From Vibrio maerlii (lineage in GTDB: Bacteria > Pseudomonadota > Gammaproteobacteria > Enterobacterales > Vibrionaceae), in assembly GCF_003415655.1 (NCBI RefSeq), contig NZ_QRHC01000002.1:248008-312007 (forward strand): DNA of 64,000 nucleotides. The letters run 5' to 3'. Positions 49,798 through 58,395 of the stretch are shown here, piece after piece. The position numbers were made by a program, and so were the translations under genes. The notes below the pieces were generated by a model. That model ran no database searches, was not told the DNA's origin, and saw only the letters and a list, made by a program, of their open reading frames with translations. Within the stretch, counting starts at the first letter, position 1, and every line of letters begins with the position of its first letter.

Positions 49798-52087
49798 GGG
49801 CAGTTCTTCGAATGATGTCATCTTGAATTTCTTTCGATAATTCAACGAAGAAGGCGCTGTACCCCGCCACTCGAACCACCAGCCCTGAGTAGTCTTCTGG
49901 CTTCTCTTGTGCCTTTTTAAGGGTTTCAGCGTTCAACACATTGAACTGAATGTGTTGTAACTTCAGCTTCATGAATGCGCGAATGAAGTCAGACAACTTA
50001 CTCAAGCCTTGCTGTCCTTCCAGCGTTGCTGGCGTGAACTTCACGTTAAGCAGGCTACCGTTAGACAGTAAGTAATTATCCAGCTTGCTCACCGATTTAA
50101 GTACTGCCGTTGGACCGAGTTGGTCTTTGCCAAGCATTGGCGATAAACCACCGTCAGCAAGCTGTTCGCCAGACAAACGACCATCCGCCGTTGCACCTAC
50201 CACCGCACCCAATGGAACGTGCGCAGATACCGTGTAAGAACCTGGCGTAAACTGCCCACCACGAGGGTTATCGTATTGCTCGACTTCTTTACAGAACAAG
50301 CGCAGTAATTCAGAGCCCAATGCATCAACTTCATCGATATCATTACCGTATTTCTCGTACTTGTTCATCAGACGAGCACGGATCTTCTCACCGTTTGGCA
50401 CATCGAAGTTATTATCTAGCGTTGCGATAAATTCATTGAACGTGCAGCGTTTTTCTTCAAACACGTAGCGTTTTAGCGCATGAAGTGAATCAGACAGGTT
50501 GGCGATACCAATACCTTGCACGCCAGAGAAATTGTAACGACCACCACCGTAGGTAATGTCTTTGCCATTGTCGATACAGTCACTAATGAATGAAGACAGT
50601 AGCGGCACCGGTGCCCAATCACGGTGGCCAACATCGCAGATATTTGAGCCTTCAACCATCAACTTCACGTAATGCTTAATGTCTTCACGGATCTCAGATA
50701 CTAGGCCTTCAAAGTTCACATCTGGATTGTCGGCGTTGCGCTGCATCGCCAGTTCCATCACCTTGAGCAGGTTGAACATGGCAATGTCGTGTAGGCCATA
50801 GGTTTTGCCAGGGATAGAGAGCTCGACACAGCCTACCACTGAGTAGTCGCGTGCATCTTCAAGTGACACCCCACGGTTCAAGAAGGCTGGCACTACCACT
50901 TCATCGTTAAAGATCTGCGGAATACCCGTGCCGAGGCGAATGGTTTCGGCGGTCTTCATCAAGAAGCCACGGTCCATAAATTCATTCACACGCACACCAA
51001 GGTTTGGCTGTGGAAGCTGAACACTCTGATAAGCGTCCAAGCATAGTGTCGACAGCGTGTTTACTGAGCTGCGACCTACTTCATCTAAGCCGCCCAGTAA
51101 GATGGTGTAGCCCGTTGGGAAACCCGCAAAGAACTTGGCACTGCTTGATGAACGCAGTAGCACGATGTCATTGGTCTTGATCCATAGGCTTTCTAGCAGC
51201 TCACGAAGGAAGGCTGGAGATTCACCTTGAGCAATCGACTGCTCATAGAAAGGCAGCATGTACTTATCGAAACGACCTAAAGATAGAGAGCTCGCATTCG
51301 ACTCATATTGGAGAATGATGTTCATGTACCAGAACAGCTGACACGCCTCGTAGAAGCCGTTTGGTTTCTCGGTCGCCACTTTTCTTGAGATTGTCGCAAT
51401 GGTTTCTAGTTCTTGCTTGCGCTGAGGATCTGTCGCTTCCAGTGCCATTTTCTCGGCTAAATCTGCATAGCGATGGATGTGACGAATAGACGCTTCAAGC
51501 AAGATCACTACAGAAGCGAAAAACTCGTTGTCTGGCTTGCTTAGGCTCAGACCTTGCAACTCATCAACCAGAGCGCCTAAGCCTTTATGCAATAGGCGAT
51601 CGAAGTCGATAATGATGTGGCCTTGACCTTTGTCGGTTTGGTTAACGCTGAAGATCTTCTGACCAACGGCATCTTTTACTTCGGCAGGAATCTGCGCGTT
51701 GATGAAGTCTTTCATCGAGCGCTCAGACCAGTATGACAATAGCTGATCGCGATAAACTGCTTTGTCTTCTTCTGAGATAAAGAACTTGTCTTGCGGACGC
51801 GATTCGAAGATATCCAGCTCTTTCTCAATCCAGTATGGATCCATCTCTGGAGAGGCGATTCCTGCACGAGGTGTAATGGTTCGGTTACCCGCAATCAGTT
51901 CGTCTTCACGAATTGAGATTGCAACGTTATCCATAACATGAGCCGTTGCCTTAGCACGACGAATGAGGGTGTGTTCACCTTCGGTTTGCTTGTGGCTTTC
52001 TGTGTAGAGCAAAGCACGTTCAAGTGAGATTTCACGTTGTGCAGCAAACAAGGCGGATTTTAATCTTTCTATTCGTGGGGTACTCAT
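49787..52087 (-). CDS. pflD: PflD-type glycyl radical enzyme
   Basis: The 766-residue enzyme has Cys420 and Glu422 in VVGCVELSIPG and the radical Gly742 in RVAGYSAFFVEL. Length and operon match E. coli PflD. It lacks the double cysteine of true pyruvate formate-lyase, so it is not a PFL. As I recall, E. coli PflD/YbiW relatives open 1,5-anhydrohexitol-6-phosphates to 1-deoxy-fructose-6-phosphate; the neighbouring PTS and FSA genes fit that use. The exact sugar is not shown by sequence. AGGAG precedes the ATG. Confidence 0.88.
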   Translation of the reverse strand: MSTPRIERLKSALFAAQREISLERALLYTESHKQTEGEHTLIRRAKATAHVMDNVAISIREDELIAGNRTITPRAGIASPEMDPYWIEKELDIFESRPQDKFFISEEDKAVYRDQLLSYWSERSMKDFINAQIPAEVKDAVGQKIFSVNQTDKGQGHIIIDFDRLLHKGLGALVDELQGLSLSKPDNEFFASVVILLEASIRHIHRYADLAEKMALEATDPQRKQELETIATISRKVATEKPNGFYEACQLFWYMNIILQYESNASSLSLGRFDKYMLPFYEQSIAQGESPAFLRELLESLWIKTNDIVLLRSSSSAKFFAGFPTGYTILLGGLDEVGRSSVNTLSTLCLDAYQSVQLPQPNLGVRVNEFMDRGFLMKTAETIRLGTGIPQIFNDEVVVPAFLNRGVSLEDARDYSVVGCVELSIPGKTYGLHDIAMFNLLKVMELAMQRNADNPDVNFEGLVSEIREDIKHYVKLMVEGSNICDVGHRDWAPVPLLSSFISDCIDNGKDITYGGGRYNFSGVQGIGIANLSDSLHALKRYVFEEKRCTFNEFIATLDNNFDVPNGEKIRARLMNKYEKYGNDIDEVDALGSELLRLFCKEVEQYDNPRGGQFTPGSYTVSAHVPLGAVVGATADGRLSGEQLADGGLSPMLGKDQLGPTAVLKSVSKLDNYLLSNGSLLNVKFTPATLEGQQGLSKLSDFIRAFMKLKLQHIQFNVLNAETLKKAQEKPEDYSGLVVRVAGYSAFFVELSKEIQDDIIRRTAHEL

Positions 52088-52129
52088 GTATTAACTCCTG
52101 AGAATACCGATGGTTGAGCATTTCATTGT

Positions 52130-52228
52130 TTAAGTTATATAGCTAAGCCGCCCGATGCTTCAGGAAATCAGAGAGAGTCTTAGCTATATAATTTAAGGAA
52201 GGGGAACGAGGGAATGGGACCTCCCTCG
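52130..52228 (-). other. Intercistronic stem-loops between frwB and pflD
   Basis: A long stem (13 perfect pairs, TTATATAGCTAAG 52135-52147 with 52179-52191, extendable to about 17 of 18) and a second hairpin (CGAGGGA 52207-52213 with TCCCTCG 52222-52228) lie between frwB and pflD. Neither has a U tract on the minus strand. They probably set mRNA stability or processing so that enzyme and PTS levels differ. Confidence 0.6.
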
Positions 52229-52249
52229 CTACTGGTTAAGAGAAAGTGA

Positions 52250-52573
52250 TTATGCCGCCACTGTCTCTAGGTGTTTCTCAATTTTGTCCATCACGGCTGC
52301 TGCACGTTTTACTGCGTCACTCACACCAATGCGCACAATAGTTTTGCCTTCAAAGCGCTCAGAGTTTTTGATGTCGATATCTTTAGTCAGGATTACGATG
52401 TCTGCTGCTGCGATAGCCGCTGCGCTTAGTTCGTTCTCGATACCGATTGAACCTTGCGTTTCCACAGTACATTCCCAACCTTTCGCTTTTGCTGCTGATT
52501 CGATTGCTTCTGCTGCCATGTATGTGTGTGCTACGCCAGATGGACATGCTGTTACTGCTACGATAGAAGTCAT
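52250..52573 (-). CDS. frwB: PTS EIIB, fructose type (FrwB-like)
   Basis: The 107-residue EIIB domain has VTACPSGVAHTYMAAEAI with the active Cys10, the classic fructose EIIB loop. It accepts phosphate from the EIIA part of the fused protein at 54246 and gives it to the sugar on FrwC. I chose the ATG at 52573 (GAGGAAA upstream); longer in-frame starts add 40 Lys/Gln-rich residues without a family match. It follows frwC by 135 bases. Confidence 0.9.
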   Translation of the reverse strand: MTSIVAVTACPSGVAHTYMAAEAIESAAKAKGWECTVETQGSIGIENELSAAAIAAADIVILTKDIDIKNSERFEGKTIVRIGVSDAVKRAAAVMDKIEKHLETVAA

Positions 52574-52708
52574 AATTTGTTTCCTCAATTTGGATAATTG
52601 TTTGAATTTATTGTTTTGATTTGAGGGGTGAGTGCTGTACTCACCCAGCTCTTTTGTCTTTTTGTATTCTTGTATTTTTCGTCTTTCATTCATTTCACAA
52701 AAGTGAAA

Positions 52709-53782
52709 TTAGCCGATCTCAATGTCTAGATCTAAATCGTCAGATTCTTCTTTCTTATCTTCGATAACTGGGCGACGAGCCTTTAGGAAATTGACTAAGA
52801 ATGCCGTCACTAGAGAGCCTACAAGCAGTGCGATGATGAAGCCAAAGCGACCTTCAACCACAGGTAGTACGATTAGACCACCCCACGCTGCGTAGCTTTG
52901 TACACCAAGTACTGCCGCTGTTACTGAACCTGCCGCTGTACCAATCATGATTGATGGAATAACACGTAATGGGTCTGCCGCTGCGAAAGGAATCGCGCCC
53001 TCAGTGATACCCATGGTGCCCATTAGAATTGATGCACGACCAGCCTCTTGTTCGCTGTTGTCGTAGAGTTTTTTGTTGATGAATGTCGCTAGACCCATAC
53101 CGATTGACGGAACGGCTACCGCAACAGAAGAGATACCCGCAACGTTGTAGATGCCTTCACCCACACAAAGAATTACGAATGCATAAGCTACCTTGTTAAC
53201 AGGGCCACCCATGTCGAATGCGATCATCATACCCATGATGACAGCCAGCAATACAATACTCTCGTTTTGCATGCCTTTTAGGAATTCAGTTAGACCAGCA
53301 GTAGCCGCACCGATTGGCTCACCAATACCCCAAACAATTGCACCTGCGGTAATAAAGGTACCGATAATTGGGATAACAAAGATTGGCATTACTGAGCGAG
53401 CAAATGATGGCACCTTAATTTTCTTAAGATAGAACACCACAATACCGCCAAGAAGACCGGCAAAGATTGCTCCAAAGAAGCCTGTGTTGTACATGTTTGC
53501 GCCGATAAACGCTGCAATTGCTGAAGGAGCAAGCGCTGAACGATCAGCGATAGAGTAACCAATGTATGCTGCTAGAATTGGGACCATCAATTGGAAGCCA
53601 GCTACACCGATGAAGAATAGGTCGTGTAGCCACGTACCTTCTTCAGGCACAGCACCTTCACCGTATAGCATGACCGACATGGCAAGTAAGATACCACCAG
53701 CAACAACAAACGGAATCATATGCGATACACCTGTCATGAGGTGCTGACGCGTGTCCTTTAAGATTGAGATTAAGTCTTTCAT
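52709..53782 (-). CDS. frwC: PTS EIIC, fructose type (FrwC-like)
   Basis: The 357-residue permease has about nine to ten membrane segments and the fructose-family EIIC motifs. These include LMTGVSHMIPFVVAGGILLAM at the start, FDMGGPVNKVAYAF near residue 190 and ITEGAIPFAAADPLRVIP near 265. The acidic GITEGAIPF loop is part of the sugar site. It leads the seven-gene operon down to frwD, with an AraC-type site 120 bases upstream. The sugar is probably a hexose analogue such as an anhydrohexitol. GAGAGG precedes the ATG. Confidence 0.9.
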   Translation of the reverse strand: MKDLISILKDTRQHLMTGVSHMIPFVVAGGILLAMSVMLYGEGAVPEEGTWLHDLFFIGVAGFQLMVPILAAYIGYSIADRSALAPSAIAAFIGANMYNTGFFGAIFAGLLGGIVVFYLKKIKVPSFARSVMPIFVIPIIGTFITAGAIVWGIGEPIGAATAGLTEFLKGMQNESIVLLAVIMGMMIAFDMGGPVNKVAYAFVILCVGEGIYNVAGISSVAVAVPSIGMGLATFINKKLYDNSEQEAGRASILMGTMGITEGAIPFAAADPLRVIPSIMIGTAAGSVTAAVLGVQSYAAWGGLIVLPVVEGRFGFIIALLVGSLVTAFLVNFLKARRPVIEDKKEESDDLDLDIEIG

Positions 53783-53901
53783 AGACCTCTCCTTGGATAT
53801 GTAGGTTGTAATTATTAATACTGTTTCACGTAAGAGATAAAAATCGAAGCCAGCTGTGCTTTGGTAACTACTATAGTGAGTTAAAGTACTATTCAGTTAG
53901 A

Positions 53902-53940
53902 GGACAAAAGTTCTTTTTACTGGATATTTGTTAGGTTAAA
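53902..53940 (+). promoter_or_regulatory. AraC-type direct-repeat site upstream of frwC
   Basis: GGACAAAAGTTCTTTTT and GGATATTTGTTAGGTTAAA form two tandem half-sites about 20 bases apart. The inverted copy at 54106-54142 before frwA and the copy at 44782 share the same order and spacing. It lies 120 bases before the frwC start. Confidence 0.7.
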
Positions 53941-54105
53941 AGCAAAACTTGATCTAACTCTCGAAAAGTATCAAAGTTCAACAAAATAGAATTAAAACAT
54001 TATAAATCAAAAACATAAGCACAATAACATTTTAATAATCCATATGAGTTATTGAGCGAAATCACAAAGTAAGCTTCAATTTTGACCGTCATCACACAAA
54101 AGTTT
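53941..54105. other. AT-rich spacer of the frwC/frwA divergent region
   Basis: The central part of a 463-base divergent promoter region, very AT-rich. I see no gene; it separates two AraC-type sites and may bend. Confidence 0.4.
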
Positions 54106-54142
54106 AAATCTAACAAAAATCCAGTATTTCGAAGTTTTGTCC
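54106..54142 (-). promoter_or_regulatory. AraC-type direct-repeat site upstream of frwA
   Basis: On the minus strand GGACAAAACTTCGAAATACT is followed by GGATTTTTGTTAGATTT, a near-copy of 53902-53940. It lies 104 bases before the frwA start in the mirrored orientation, so each divergent operon has its own site. Confidence 0.7.
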
Positions 54143-54245
54143 AATGGTTAGCGGTTTGGGATTTGTTATTGTGAATACATAACGAGAGGCACTACTGGTA
54201 TCGTATTCAAAAACGTAGTGCTCATATGAATAAGGAACGCGTGAA

Positions 54246-56756
54246 ATGAAATCTTTCTCTTTCTCTTGTGAACTGCCAAATGGTGTTCACGCTCGCCCAG
54301 CGAGTCATGTTGAAGCAGTATGTAATAAATTTGATTCAGACATTACCTGGCAGAACCAAAGAACAGGCATGAGTGGTAACGCCAAAAGCGTTCTATCCCT
54401 TATCGGCACAGATACATTACTTGGCGATGAGTGCCTAGTTTCAATTGAAGGTGTCGATGAAGAAACTGCGCTAGAGCAGCTAAAACAGTTTATTAGCAAT
54501 GAGTTTCCACACTGTGATGAACCACTAGCGACAGCGCAAGAAGAGGAAGATCAAAGCCTGGCTCCCCTTCCTCGTAACTTCTCTAACCTCAATGTGGCAC
54601 ATATCCGTGGCCGCAGCGTAAGTGATGGTTTCGGTCAAGGCACACTAATGGCGATGGGGGCCGTTAACTTTGACTCACTAGGCGACTTACCAACAGCAAA
54701 AGCACTGGCTGAAGAACAAAAGCAGTTAGCTGAAGGCATTGAAGCGGTTAAAAAGCTGCTTAACATTAATTTAGCTACCGCAGAACATACTGAAGGCGAA
54801 GTGATTAAAGCACACCTTTCTATCGCTCGCGATAACGAGTTTCAACAAACTCTGGATGCAAATCTTGTAGAGGGTCGCAGTAGTGCAGATGCCATCATTG
54901 CAACGGCGAAACATTTTGGTGAGCTAATGAAGAACTCATCAAGTGCCTACATGCGTGAGCGTGAGCTGGACATCCGTGATGTGTGCTACCAGCTTCTACA
55001 AAGCATTTATGGCAACGAGCGCTTTGGTAGCCAAAACTCTTTGACTGAACCAACGGTTTGTCTTGCAGATGACCTGACACCAAGCCAATTCCTAGAGCTA
55101 GATAAGGCACTTCTGAAAGGTTTGATTCTTTCTCACGGTGGCAGCACATCGCATACGGTTATCCTAGCTCGCTCTTTCGCGATCCCAACGATTGTGGGTG
55201 TGGAAGGCTCTAAGCTCAGTGAACATCTAGAAAAACAAGTGGTGGTTGATGGAGCGTTAGGCGCTGTGATCACAGAGATCACTGAGCCAGTAGAACGCTA
55301 CTACGCACAAGAAAGCAAAGTGAAGCAAATCGTAGCGGAGCGCCAAGCCCAATTCCGAGATGTGGCTGCGCAAACCGAGGATGGCAAAGTATTGGAAGTA
55401 GCAGCCAACATTGCTCATTCGGTGGAAGCCAAACAAGCATTTGCTAATGGCGCAGAAGCGGTGGGCCTATTCCGCACTGAGATGCTCTACATGGATCGCA
55501 CATCAGCACCAGACGAAGACGAGCTGTACAATATTTTCTGTCAGGCATGCGAAGCGGCAAACGGTAAATCCATCATCGTTCGCACTATCGACATCGGTGG
55601 TGACAAGCCAGTGGATTACCTCAATATTCCTGCTGAAAACAACCCATTCCTTGGTTACCGAGCAGTTCGTATCTACCCTGAGTTTATCGAGATGTTTAAA
55701 ACTCAGCTGCGTGCCATCCTACGTGCATCTGCACACGGCAACCTGAAGATCATGATCCCAATGATTTCATCACTAGAAGAGATCCTTTGGGTGAAAGACG
55801 TGCTAGCAGAGGTCCGCCAAGAACTGCGCAAAGATGGCCTACCGTTTGCTGAGAAAGTGCCACTAGGCATCATGCTAGAGGTACCATCGGTTGCGTTCAT
55901 CATTGACCAATGCTGTGAAGAGATTGACTTCTTCTCTATCGGTTCAAACGACCTGACTCAGTATCTGATGGCGGTTGACCGCGACAACGCGAAAGTCGCA
56001 TCCAGCTACAACAGCTTAAACCCAGCCTTCCTGCGTACACTCGACCACGTGGTGCGTGAAGTGCACCGTCACGGTAAGTGGATTGGCTTGTGTGGTGAAC
56101 TTGGTGCGAAAGGCTCTGTTCTTCCACTACTGGTTGGTCTTGGTTTAGATGAAATCAGCATGAGCTCACCAAGTATCGCAGCAACCAAAGAGCGCATTGC
56201 GAAACTCGATAGTCGTGAATGCCGCCAGCTACTGAACAAAGCGATGCAGTGCCGCACTATTCAAGAAGTTGAGCATGTACTCGCGCAGTTCCGCATGACT
56301 CAAACCGAAGCACCTATGGTGGCAGAGGATTGCATTAGCCTTGACCGCAACCTACGCAGTAAAGAAGAAGTAATCAAGACACTGGCTGACAACTTATACC
56401 TAACCGGTCGCTGTCGATACCCGAACAAACTCGCTGATGACCTTTGGGCTCGTGAGGACGTGTTCTCAACTGGTCTAGGGTTTGGGTTTGCCATTCCTCA
56501 CACCAAGAGTGAACACATTGAACAATCTGCAATCAGTGTTTGTCGACTTGCGAAGCCAATTCAATGGGGCGATGAGGAAGCACAGTTCATCATCATGCTC
56601 ACACTGAACAAACATGCAGCGGGTGATCAACACATGAAGATCTTCTCGAAACTGGCTCGCAAGATCATGCATGCTGACTTCCGAGAGCAACTGATGAGCT
56701 CCAAAGACGCATGCCAAGTTGAGGCGCTTCTTAAGCAGGAATTAGAACTAAATTAA
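54246..56756 (+). CDS. frwA: Fused HPr-Enzyme I-EIIA(Fru) (FrwA/PtsA-like)
   Basis: The 836-residue protein has an HPr domain at residues 1-90 (NGVHARPAS, His15) and Enzyme I at about 115-680 (GGSTSHTVILARS with His303, LFRTEMLY, DIGGDKPVDYL, IGSNDLTQYLMA, LCGELGAKG). An EIIA(Fru) domain at about 690-836 follows (GFGFAIPHTKSEH, His752). It can pass phosphate from PEP to FrwB/D by itself. It is divergent from frwC. In E. coli the same fusion (PtsA/FrwA) is encoded with fsaB and gldA. AAGGAA precedes the ATG. Confidence 0.93.
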   Translation: MKSFSFSCELPNGVHARPASHVEAVCNKFDSDITWQNQRTGMSGNAKSVLSLIGTDTLLGDECLVSIEGVDEETALEQLKQFISNEFPHCDEPLATAQEEEDQSLAPLPRNFSNLNVAHIRGRSVSDGFGQGTLMAMGAVNFDSLGDLPTAKALAEEQKQLAEGIEAVKKLLNINLATAEHTEGEVIKAHLSIARDNEFQQTLDANLVEGRSSADAIIATAKHFGELMKNSSSAYMRERELDIRDVCYQLLQSIYGNERFGSQNSLTEPTVCLADDLTPSQFLELDKALLKGLILSHGGSTSHTVILARSFAIPTIVGVEGSKLSEHLEKQVVVDGALGAVITEITEPVERYYAQESKVKQIVAERQAQFRDVAAQTEDGKVLEVAANIAHSVEAKQAFANGAEAVGLFRTEMLYMDRTSAPDEDELYNIFCQACEAANGKSIIVRTIDIGGDKPVDYLNIPAENNPFLGYRAVRIYPEFIEMFKTQLRAILRASAHGNLKIMIPMISSLEEILWVKDVLAEVRQELRKDGLPFAEKVPLGIMLEVPSVAFIIDQCCEEIDFFSIGSNDLTQYLMAVDRDNAKVASSYNSLNPAFLRTLDHVVREVHRHGKWIGLCGELGAKGSVLPLLVGLGLDEISMSSPSIAATKERIAKLDSRECRQLLNKAMQCRTIQEVEHVLAQFRMTQTEAPMVAEDCISLDRNLRSKEEVIKTLADNLYLTGRCRYPNKLADDLWAREDVFSTGLGFGFAIPHTKSEHIEQSAISVCRLAKPIQWGDEEAQFIIMLTLNKHAAGDQHMKIFSKLARKIMHADFREQLMSSKDACQVEALLKQELELN

Positions 56757-56824
56757 ATCTATGACCGCCGTACCATTCAAATGTACAGATGATTGGTGCG
56801 GCTGGTATCAACTCCCACGTTTTT

Positions 56825-56861
56825 GGCAGTATTGACCTCTCCGGCAATGCTGCCTTTTTTT
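56825..56861 (+). terminator. Terminator after frwA
   Basis: GGCAGTATTG (56825-56834) pairs with CAATGCTGCC (56845-56854, one G-T pair) and is followed by a run of seven T. It isolates frwA from the Gfo/Idh gene. Confidence 0.9.
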
Positions 56862-56872
56862 AAAGGTATATT

Positions 56873-57913
56873 ATGCAACCGATAAAAACTGCTATTGTTG
56901 GGTTTGGTATTTCTGGCCAGTGCTTCCAAGCCCCTATTCTTGAGGATTGCCAAGAGATCGACCTTTGCGCCGTTGTCTCTAGCAATGCTGAAAAAGTCCA
57001 CGCTCAACTGCCTAGCGTTGAGGTCTACCCCACTATCGAGAACATGCTGGAAAACCCAAGCATTGAACTCATCATCATCGCAACCCCCAACGATCTACAC
57101 GTTCCACAGGCAAAGCTAGCACTGCTTGCTGATAAGCATGTAGTTATCGAAAAGCCCTTCTCTATTGATGTAAAAGAAGGCGAAGCGCTGATTGAAGTGG
57201 CAAAACAGGTTGGCAAAAAGCTGTCGGTCTATCAAAGCCGCCGCTTCGATGGTGACTTCAAAACCATTACCAAGCTCATCAATGAAGACGAGCTAATCAA
57301 CATTCACACCTTTTACTCAACCTATAACCGCTACAAACCCGAGGTAAAGGTTCGCTGGCGTGAACAAGATGTTCCTGGGTCTGGCATCGTTTATGACTTA
57401 GGTGCGCACCTCATTGATCAAGCTCTGTGTTTGTTTGGCTTGCCCGAAAGAGTCACTGCTCAACTCAAGGCTCAGCGCCCTGGCGCTGAAGCCATCGACC
57501 ACTTTCACATTGTGCTCCACTACCCGAACTGCGATGCGATCTTGCACAGTAACTGTTTAAGTGTCACGGAAGGTCCAAGGTTCCAGATATTCACTCACAA
57601 CGCCGCCTTCATCAAATATGGTATGGATACGCAAGAAGACTTCCTACGTGAAAAACAGGGTCCTAAAACTCCTAATTGGGGAGAAGACAAGCCAGAGAAC
57701 TACGCGGTATTCACCGACCATCAAGGCGAAGAGTCGATCATAGAAACTGAGAAAGGAGGTTATGAGGCCTTCTATCAGCAAGTTGCCAATGCAATCAGAA
57801 AAGACAAGGAAGTACCAGTGACTGCCGAGCAAGCTCTTGATGTGATTCGAGTGATAGAAGCCTCTTATGAGAGCTCTAAACAACAACGCACTATCGATCT
57901 ACAAGGAGCCTAG
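56873..57913 (+). CDS. Gfo/Idh/MocA-family oxidoreductase
   Basis: The 346-residue dehydrogenase has an N-terminal Rossmann fold (AIVGFGISGQCFQAPIL, residues 7-23), the family EKPF motif (VVIEKPFSID) and the C-terminal substrate domain with VYDLGAHLIDQAL, whose Asp/His are catalytic. It resembles E. coli YdgJ/YhhX. The family includes inositol, glucose-fructose and 1,5-anhydrofructose oxidoreductases; the last is notable beside an anhydrosugar-type locus, but the motifs do not prove it. A UPF0303 gene follows 2 bases after the stop. AAAGG precedes the ATG. Confidence 0.88.
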   Translation: MQPIKTAIVGFGISGQCFQAPILEDCQEIDLCAVVSSNAEKVHAQLPSVEVYPTIENMLENPSIELIIIATPNDLHVPQAKLALLADKHVVIEKPFSIDVKEGEALIEVAKQVGKKLSVYQSRRFDGDFKTITKLINEDELINIHTFYSTYNRYKPEVKVRWREQDVPGSGIVYDLGAHLIDQALCLFGLPERVTAQLKAQRPGAEAIDHFHIVLHYPNCDAILHSNCLSVTEGPRFQIFTHNAAFIKYGMDTQEDFLREKQGPKTPNWGEDKPENYAVFTDHQGEESIIETEKGGYEAFYQQVANAIRKDKEVPVTAEQALDVIRVIEASYESSKQQRTIDLQGA

Positions 57914-57915
57914 AC

Positions 57916-58392
57916 ATGATTACCGACCTGAATGAACTACTCGCACAAGAGCATGAGTTGCAGTTTGAACAATTCAGTACTGACATTGCTTGGCAACTGG
58001 GTTGCATCATCAAGCAAAAAGCCGAAGCCAAAGGGGCAGAGGTTGCTATCGACATCACCCTCAATGGCCATTGCTTATTTAGTTACGCAATGGCGAATAC
58101 CACGGTCGATAACCAAGAATGGATTGCTAGAAAGCGTAATGTCGTCACCCGATATCAACATAGCTCTTGGTATATGGGGCAATACTTCAAGGCGAAAGGC
58201 AAAACCATCGAACAAGCTTCCTTTGTCGACCCTAAGCAATATGCCCCCTTTGGTGGCAGCTTTCCGCTGATCATAAAAAGCGTTGGCGTCGTTGGCACTA
58301 TCTCTGTTTCAGGCCTACCACAGTATGAAGACCACGTATTGGTGGTGGAGAGTATTCAGGCGATGTTGTTAGCTATCAACGAGAGGCACTAA
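57916..58392 (+). CDS. UPF0303 / heme-degrading-domain-like protein
   Basis: The 158-residue protein belongs to UPF0303 (HbpS/YBR137W-like). It has VTRYQHSSWYMGQYFKAKGK in the middle and FGGSFPLIIKSVGVVGTISVSGLPQYEDH at the C-terminal half. Homologous folds bind haem or unknown ligands and often form octamers; no catalytic role is settled. It is translationally paired with the Gfo/Idh gene (2-base gap, AAGGAG upstream), so a shared small-molecule pathway is likely. No signal peptide. Confidence 0.85.
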   Translation: MITDLNELLAQEHELQFEQFSTDIAWQLGCIIKQKAEAKGAEVAIDITLNGHCLFSYAMANTTVDNQEWIARKRNVVTRYQHSSWYMGQYFKAKGKTIEQASFVDPKQYAPFGGSFPLIIKSVGVVGTISVSGLPQYEDHVLVVESIQAMLLAINERH

Positions 58393-58395
58393 TTA

